Shown here: positions 58,527 to 64,000 of the stretch, in pieces | Layout: the number at the start of each line of letters is the position of its first letter | How positions within the stretch are numbered: position 1 is the first letter of the stretch | Assembly (NCBI GenBank): GCA_011752475.1 | Contig: CP048747.1 | Coordinates: 1-64,000 of the forward strand | Source of the DNA: Buchnera aphidicola (Microlophium carnosum) | GTDB taxonomy: Bacteria; Pseudomonadota; Gammaproteobacteria; Enterobacterales; Enterobacteriaceae | Length of the DNA stretch: 64,000 nucleotides | Direction: 5' to 3' | Notes under the pieces: model-generated | The model's database searches: none | Seen by the model: the letters and a program-made list of their open reading frames with translations, nothing else | Told to the model about the DNA's origin: nothing | Translations under genes and position numbers: made by a program

Positions 58527-60365
58527 TTAATCGTCTAAAAAACTACGTAATACTTCTGATCTGCTTGGATGACGTAATTTTCTGAGTGCCTTTGCTTCTA
58601 TTTGCCGTATCCTTTCACGCGTAACATCAAATTGTTTACCAACTTCTTCTAGAGTATGATCAGTATTCATATCTATTCCAAAACGCATACGCAATACTTT
58701 TGCTTCACGAGCTGTTAAACCTGATAAGACATCGTGAGTTGCTGAACGCAAACTTTCAGATGTAGCAGAATCTAACGGTAATTCTAAAGTGGTGTCTTCA
58801 ATAAAATCACCTAAATGTGAATCGTCATCATCTCCAATAGGTGTTTCCATGGATATTGGTTCTTTAGCTATTTTTAATACCTTTCGAATTTTGTCTTCAG
58901 GAATAAGCATTTTTTCAGATAATTCTTCTGGAGTTGGTTCTCGACCTATTTCTTGCAACATTTGTCTAGAAATACGATTCAGTTTATTAATAGTTTCAAT
59001 CATATGAACTGGAATGCGAATAGTACGAGCTTGATCGGCAATAGAACGTGTAATTGCTTGTCGGATCCACCAAGTTGCATAAGTTGAAAATTTATAACCA
59101 CGACGGTATTCAAATTTATCTACGGCTTTCATTAGACCAATATTCCCTTCTTGAATTAAGTCTAAAAATTGCAGCCCTCTATTTGTGTATTTTTTTGCAA
59201 TAGAAATAACTAATCTTAAATTGGCTTCTACCATTTCTTTTTTTGCTCTTCTAGCTTTTAATTCTCCAATAGACATTCTTTTATTAATATCTTTGACTTG
59301 TTCAATTGTTAAACCAGTTTCTTCTTCAATTTTAATTAATTTTTCTACACTTGTAAAAACATCTTCTTTGACTTTTTTTAAGTTTTCAGACCATGGTTGA
59401 TTTGTATTTTGTTCTTTTATGAACCAAAGATTATTAATTTTTTTTACTGGGAAAATCTTAATAAAATTTTTTTTTGGCATTTTGCATATTTCAACACATA
59501 ATTTTATGATAATTCTTTCTTGTATTCGAACTCTTTCCATCATATGTCTCATATTATTAACCAAATGATCAAATTGCTTAGGAACTAATCGAAATTGTTT
59601 AAAAACTTCTGAAAGATTATAAATTTCTAATAATGAGTCTTTATGCTTTCTATTTTTATTTTTTATTGTATTATTTGTATTATTATACTGTATACGTAAT
59701 TCAGAAAATTTTTCATTAGCTAATTCGGGATCAATGCTATTATCGTCTTCATGAGTTTCTTGATCGTCTTCTTCTGCTTCATTTCTTTGTTGCTCTTCAT
59801 CGAGAAGTTCAGAACCTATATGGATAGCTGTGGGAGAAAAAACTTCTTCTACATTGGGATCTACAAAACCTGTTATTATATCTGATAATCGTATCTGACC
59901 AGTTTTGACACGATCGTATTGTTCGAGAAGATACGTAATTGCTTCTGGATATTCTGATACTGAACATTGAACTTGATTAATACCTTCTTCAATACGTTTA
60001 GCTATATCAATTTCTCCTTCTCGTGTAAGTAATTCAACAGTGCCCATTTCTCTCATATACATACGAACAGGATCAGTAGTTCGTCCTAATTCAGATTCTA
60101 CACTAGATAATACTTGTGTTACTGCTTCAACTGCATCTTCATCTGTATCTGTATTGATTTCATTTAATATTAAATCATCAGCATCAGGTGCTTCTTCAAC
60201 TACTGGAATGCCCATATCATTAATCATCTGAATAATATCGTCGATTTGTTCAGAATCAATAATATCTTCTGGTAAATGATCATTAACTTCAGAATAGGTT
60301 AAATACCCTTGCTCCTTACCATGTGTAACAAGTAGTTTAAGTTGCGACTGTGGGTTTTGATCCAT
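58527..60365 (-). CDS. rpoD: RNA polymerase sigma factor RpoD (sigma-70)
   Basis: RpoD is the housekeeping sigma factor. It shows region 1.1 at the start, region 1.2 ([22 protein letters not shown]), region 2 ([37 protein letters not shown]), region 3 and region 4 ([23 protein letters not shown]). Length 612 residues (E. coli 613), with the acidic non-conserved insert retained. It is the last gene of the rpsU-dnaG-rpoD operon. Confidence 0.98.
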   Translation of the reverse strand: MDQNPQSQLKLLVTHGKEQGYLTYSEVNDHLPEDIIDSEQIDDIIQMINDMGIPVVEEAPDADDLILNEINTDTDEDAVEAVTQVLSSVESELGRTTDPVRMYMREMGTVELLTREGEIDIAKRIEEGINQVQCSVSEYPEAITYLLEQYDRVKTGQIRLSDIITGFVDPNVEEVFSPTAIHIGSELLDEEQQRNEAEEDDQETHEDDNSIDPELANEKFSELRIQYNNTNNTIKNKNRKHKDSLLEIYNLSEVFKQFRLVPKQFDHLVNNMRHMMERVRIQERIIIKLCVEICKMPKKNFIKIFPVKKINNLWFIKEQNTNQPWSENLKKVKEDVFTSVEKLIKIEEETGLTIEQVKDINKRMSIGELKARRAKKEMVEANLRLVISIAKKYTNRGLQFLDLIQEGNIGLMKAVDKFEYRRGYKFSTYATWWIRQAITRSIADQARTIRIPVHMIETINKLNRISRQMLQEIGREPTPEELSEKMLIPEDKIRKVLKIAKEPISMETPIGDDDDSHLGDFIEDTTLELPLDSATSESLRSATHDVLSGLTAREAKVLRMRFGIDMNTDHTLEEVGKQFDVTRERIRQIEAKALRKLRHPSRSEVLRSFLDD

Positions 60366-60529
60366 AATACGATATCCAGATTTTATTAATTTGATGAATA
60401 TTAATTGACTGTTTTGTCAATAATGAATAATAAGATAATCTTAATTATTTAAAATATATCAAAAAGTATTGTTAAATATTTAAACGGTTAATACATTGAA
60501 TTTCGATTAAATTTTTTAACAAGTGCATA

Positions 60530-62263
60530 CTATTTTTTTGATAATATTTTATTAATAGACCAAATTTCTTTTTTTTCATTCATTTTTAGTCCTTTTATTC
60601 TTTCTTTCGCAATAAGATATTCTTGTCTTTTTTCAAGAATTTTATTATATATATTCATTAATAAATCTAAAAACATATTTTGAATTTCTTCTTGAATTAT
60701 CATATGATCCCATCGTGCTAAAATTTTTAAAATATTCATTATTTTAGTATTTCTATATAGTTCTAATAACTGACCTGTGTTAATGTTGGGATTATCAAGA
60801 CATTTCTGTAATATTTCTAAAAAAATCGGTAATCCTTCTATTTTTAAATTTTTAAATTTAATTGTTGAAGGAGCTATTTTTGCTAAACTAGGATTTTGTA
60901 AAAGCAGTCCTATTAGAGTGCGCATTGGAGTACGTCTGATTTGCAATTTTGGTTTTTGATCTTTTTTAACTTCTTTTTCATATAAAAATTTTTCAAATTG
61001 ATTATCATCTAAAATTCCTATCATTCTAGCTAAAATTTGACGCAAGTAAATTCTTATCGTATCACTAGAAATAGTATTTATTAAAGGTAAAGCGCGTACA
61101 CTTAAATAAAATTTATCATCATTGGATGATAAATTAATATTTTTTAATATGTTTGTAAAAAAAAATTTTGACATAGTTATAGCATTTTTGATGCGAATTT
61201 GAAATTTTTCTCTACCTTCTTTTCTAATAATTGAATCAGGATCTTCATTATCAGGTAATAAGATAAATTTTAGTGTTTTTTTATCTGATATATAAGGTAA
61301 TGCTTTTTTTAAAGTTTGCCAGGCTGCATTTTTTCCTGCATTATCACCATCGTAGCAGTATATAATTACATCAGTATTTTGAAAGAGAAGTTGAATGTGT
61401 TCAGTTGTCATTGCAGTTCCTAGTGTAGAGACTGCATAATTGATATTATATTGTGTTAATGTTATAACATCAATATATCCTTCAACAACTAATAAATATA
61501 TAGGTTTTGAACATGTTTTTTTAACTTGATATAATCCATAAATTTGTTTTCTTTTATGAAAAATATCCGTTTCAGGTGAATTGAGATATTTGGGTAAAAT
61601 ATGATTTAATGAACGCCCTCCAAAACCGATAATTCTACCATGATAATCTTGTATAGGAAATATTACACGTCCTTGAAAACGATCATACGTACATCCTTTT
61701 TTACTAATAGAAATTATGTTGTGAATTAATAATTCCTGCTCTAATTCTTTATTAATATTTAATTTTTGATAAAAATTATCCCATTTAAAACTAGAAAAAC
61801 CAATTAAAAAAAAATCAATCATTTTTTGATTAATTCCTCTTTTAGCTAGATACTGATTAGCTGCACTAGTAATATTTATATTTTTTTTATACAAATTACA
61901 TATTTTTTCCATTAATAAATATAGTTTTTGTTTTTTAAAATAAACGTTATTTGGTATTATATTTTCAAATGGTATTGTGATACCGTGTATCATAGAAAGC
62001 TCTTCAATACTTTCTATAAAACTTAAATGTTCATACTGTATTAAAAAATCAATTGCGTTACCATGTGCATTACATCCGAAACAATAGTAAAATTGTTTTT
62101 CATAACTTACAGTAAAAGATGGAGTTTTATCATCATGAAAAGGACAATTAGTTTGATAATTTTTACCATTTTTTTTTAATGTTAAACGTTCGTTAATTAA
62201 TTCTACGATATTAGTTCGAAATAGTAGTTCAGTGATGAAATATTTAGGTATTTTCCCAGACAT
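60530..62263 (-). CDS. dnaG: DNA primase DnaG
   Basis: DnaG makes RNA primers for replication. The N-terminal zinc-binding domain has [11 protein letters not shown] and CFGCNAHG. The TOPRIM catalytic region includes VVEGYIDV and [12 protein letters not shown]. The C-terminal DnaB-binding domain is more divergent. Length 577 residues (E. coli 581). It lies between rpsU and rpoD. Confidence 0.96.
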   Translation of the reverse strand: MSGKIPKYFITELLFRTNIVELINERLTLKKNGKNYQTNCPFHDDKTPSFTVSYEKQFYYCFGCNAHGNAIDFLIQYEHLSFIESIEELSMIHGITIPFENIIPNNVYFKKQKLYLLMEKICNLYKKNINITSAANQYLAKRGINQKMIDFFLIGFSSFKWDNFYQKLNINKELEQELLIHNIISISKKGCTYDRFQGRVIFPIQDYHGRIIGFGGRSLNHILPKYLNSPETDIFHKRKQIYGLYQVKKTCSKPIYLLVVEGYIDVITLTQYNINYAVSTLGTAMTTEHIQLLFQNTDVIIYCYDGDNAGKNAAWQTLKKALPYISDKKTLKFILLPDNEDPDSIIRKEGREKFQIRIKNAITMSKFFFTNILKNINLSSNDDKFYLSVRALPLINTISSDTIRIYLRQILARMIGILDDNQFEKFLYEKEVKKDQKPKLQIRRTPMRTLIGLLLQNPSLAKIAPSTIKFKNLKIEGLPIFLEILQKCLDNPNINTGQLLELYRNTKIMNILKILARWDHMIIQEEIQNMFLDLLMNIYNKILEKRQEYLIAKERIKGLKMNEKKEIWSINKILSKK

Positions 62264-62290
62264 ATAATTTTATAACTATAGAAATTATTT

Positions 62291-62310
62291 CCGTTCTTTA
62301 AAAAGAACGG
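62291..62310. terminator. Hairpin between rpsU and dnaG
   Basis: CCGTTCTTT (62291-62299) pairs with AAAGAACGG (62302-62310). On the plus strand it is followed by TTTTTT, but the operon runs on the minus strand, where no T run follows the stem. In E. coli an internal terminator at this place limits dnaG and rpoD expression. Here the T tract points the wrong way, so the hairpin may act as an mRNA processing or stability element, or stop antisense transcription. Confidence 0.5.
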
Positions 62311-62340
62311 TTTTTTAATTTTTTTATTTTTAAAATGTAT

Positions 62341-62556
<216 letters not shown>

Positions 62557-62785
62557 TCAAAATTTACCTCAATTATTTACTTTTCTAGAATAAGAAATTA
62601 TCAAAATATGTTTAAGATAATAGATCCTATATCAATGAGTATGATATTGTAAAGAAGCATTTTTCATGTTTAATATTGTTGTAATGCAATTTTTTAACAT
62701 TAATTTATTTAGAATAACATTAATTTAAACTTGATGCGTAATCTATTTTTTCTTATTTTTACATTTAATGTATAGGTATAAATTT

Positions 62786-63796
62786 ATGAGAATATTAGGT
62801 ATTGAAACTTCTTGCGATGATACAGGTGTCGCTATTTATGATAGTAAAGAAGGATTATTAATCAACGAAGTGTGTAGTCAAAAAAAAATCCATAATATAC
62901 ATGGAGGTATTATTCCAGAACTAGCATCTCGAGAACATATGAAAGCAATGATTCTTTTATTAAAAAAAATATTTAGAAAAAAAAATATGGTCAAATATAT
63001 TGATATAATTGCTTATACTGCTGGTCCTGGTTTAGTCGGTTCGTTATTAGTAGGTGCTACATTTGCATGTTCATTGGGACTATCCTTGAATATACCAGTT
63101 CTTCCAGTTCATCATATGGAAGGACATTTATTATCGCCAATGTTGGATTTTAAATCAATTGAGTTTCCATTTATTGCATTATTAGTATCTGGTAAACATA
63201 CACAAATTATTGGTGCTCATAAATTTGGTGAATATGAAATACTTGGAAATTGTTTAGATGATGCAGCTGGTGAAGCATTTGATAAAACAGCAAAATTATT
63301 AGGATTGAAATATTCAAGCGGATCTGAATTGTCTAAATTAGCATGTAAGGGTATTAAAGATTGTTTTCATTTTCCCAGACCTATGATACAGCATTCTAGT
63401 TTAAATTTTAGTTTTTCAGGTTTAAAAACTTTTACGGCTCAAAAAATTAATGAATGTAATCAAAGTATGCAAGAAAAAGCTAATATTGCGAGAGCTTTTG
63501 AAGAAGCAGTAATTGATGTATTATTAATTAAAACTAAAAAGGCATTAAAAAAACAAAAATGGAAACGTTTAGTTATAGCAGGTGGTGTCAGTGCGAACTA
63601 TAATTTGCGTAAAAAATCTGAAAAAATGGTTAAAAAATATTTTAACGGAACAGTTTTTTATTCTAGTGTAGAACTTTGTACAGATAATGGTGCTATGATT
63701 GCATATCTTGGATCATTGCGTCATAAAGAAGCACAAAACCCTCAACTGGAAATACTAGTAAAACCACGATGGTCTATAAGTGATTTGTGTGTTTAA
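62786..63796 (+). CDS. tsaD: tRNA N6-adenosine threonylcarbamoyltransferase TsaD
   Basis: TsaD transfers threonylcarbamoyl to A37 of ANN-decoding tRNAs, with TsaB and TsaE. The N-terminal ASKHA fold begins [14 protein letters not shown], the metal ligands are in [26 protein letters not shown] and [10 protein letters not shown] are present. The start is ATG at 62786, after AGGT; an in-frame ATG at 62768 adds MYRYKF without support. Length 336 residues (E. coli 337). The GGHT motif is GKHT here (residue about 137), and the nearby PGGP is SSGS. The 3' end overlaps the end of ribB by 23 bases. Confidence 0.95.
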   Translation: MRILGIETSCDDTGVAIYDSKEGLLINEVCSQKKIHNIHGGIIPELASREHMKAMILLLKKIFRKKNMVKYIDIIAYTAGPGLVGSLLVGATFACSLGLSLNIPVLPVHHMEGHLLSPMLDFKSIEFPFIALLVSGKHTQIIGAHKFGEYEILGNCLDDAAGEAFDKTAKLLGLKYSSGSELSKLACKGIKDCFHFPRPMIQHSSLNFSFSGLKTFTAQKINECNQSMQEKANIARAFEEAVIDVLLIKTKKALKKQKWKRLVIAGGVSANYNLRKKSEKMVKKYFNGTVFYSSVELCTDNGAMIAYLGSLRHKEAQNPQLEILVKPRWSISDLCV

Positions 63797-64000
63797 TGTA
63801 CAAGATTAAGTCTTGTATAGTTAATACTTGCATTTTTTTATTTTCAGAAAATTTTATTACTTCTGGTGTGCGTGCCATAGTCCCATCTTTATTTGTCAAT
63901 TCACAAATGACTCCAGCTGGTTTAAATCCTGCCAGAGAAACAATTTCGATAGCAGCTTCTGTATGTCCTGCTCTTGATAAAATTCCTCCTGTATGAGCTC
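63774..64000 (-). CDS. ribB: 3,4-dihydroxy-2-butanone-4-phosphate synthase, C-terminal part
   Basis: RibB converts ribulose-5-phosphate to the four-carbon precursor of riboflavin. The visible 75 C-terminal residues begin [43 protein letters not shown]. They contain the conserved RxGHTEA catalytic segment and the [10 protein letters not shown] block of the family. The gene runs off the right edge of the window, so its start is not seen. Its stop codon lies inside the tsaD gene, on the opposite strand. Confidence 0.93.
   Translation of the reverse strand, partial: AHTGGILSRAGHTEAAIEIVSLAGFKPAGVICELTNKDGTMARTPEVIKFSENKKMQVLTIQDLILYIKHTNHL

Overview
This window looks like the origin-proximal part of the chromosome of a Buchnera aphidicola strain (obligate endosymbiont of aphids, Gammaproteobacteria). 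The sequence is very AT-rich and the proteins are close to Escherichia coli homologues. The gene order is the classic reduced enterobacterial one (mnmG-atp, gyrB-dnaN-dnaA, rpmH-rnpA-yidC-mnmE, groESL, rpoBC and ribosomal genes, argCBGH). There are no mobile elements, CRISPR arrays or phage genes, and almost no transcriptional regulators. The assignment to Buchnera is an inference from gene content and order. The strain cannot be named from the window alone.

Layout. 1-191: origin-side sequence with a perfect DnaA box and GATC-led repeats. 192-8831: mnmG and the ATP synthase operon atpBEFHAGDC (+). 8905-13913: gyrB, dnaN, dnaA (-). 14378-18117: rpmH, frameshifted rnpA, yidC, mnmE (+), then tRNA-Phe (-). 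18368-20539: sigma-32 promoter, groES, groEL and a terminator. 21011-25745: efp (+), dnaC-dnaT (-), rsmD (-), ftsY and rpoH (+). 25880-30158: glmU-glmS (-) and the HAD phosphatase yigL (+). 30175-33396: a decayed metR (-) divergent from an intact metE (+). 33523-35540: purH and hupA (-). 36041-47871: secE-nusG-rplKAJL-rpoBC (-). 48151-49715: tRNA-Thr/Gly/Tyr/Thr and murB (-). 49820-56483: metF, decayed argE (-), decayed argC, then intact argB, argG, argH (+). 56586-58399: yibN, secB and a decayed cysE (+). 58527-62556: the rpsU-dnaG-rpoD operon (-). 62786-64000: tsaD (+) and the 3' part of ribB (-).

How the genes work together. Most encode core machinery: F1Fo ATP synthase, replication initiation and priming, RNA polymerase with sigma-70 and sigma-32, chaperonin, protein targeting (FtsY, YidC, SecE, SecB), tRNA modification (MnmE/MnmG, TsaD), and amino-sugar/peptidoglycan precursor supply (GlmS, GlmU, MurB). 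The nutritional genes are methionine (metE, metF) and arginine (argB, argG, argH).

Most informative observations. Four genes have decayed but can still be read codon by codon: metR, argE, argC and cysE. They imply loss of methionine-responsive regulation, a block in ornithine synthesis on both sides of argB, and loss of serine acetylation for cysteine synthesis. The essential gene rnpA is out of frame by one base at an A10 tract, a possible case of transcriptional slippage. I saw no previously undescribed system; the novelty is in this pattern of decay and rescue.
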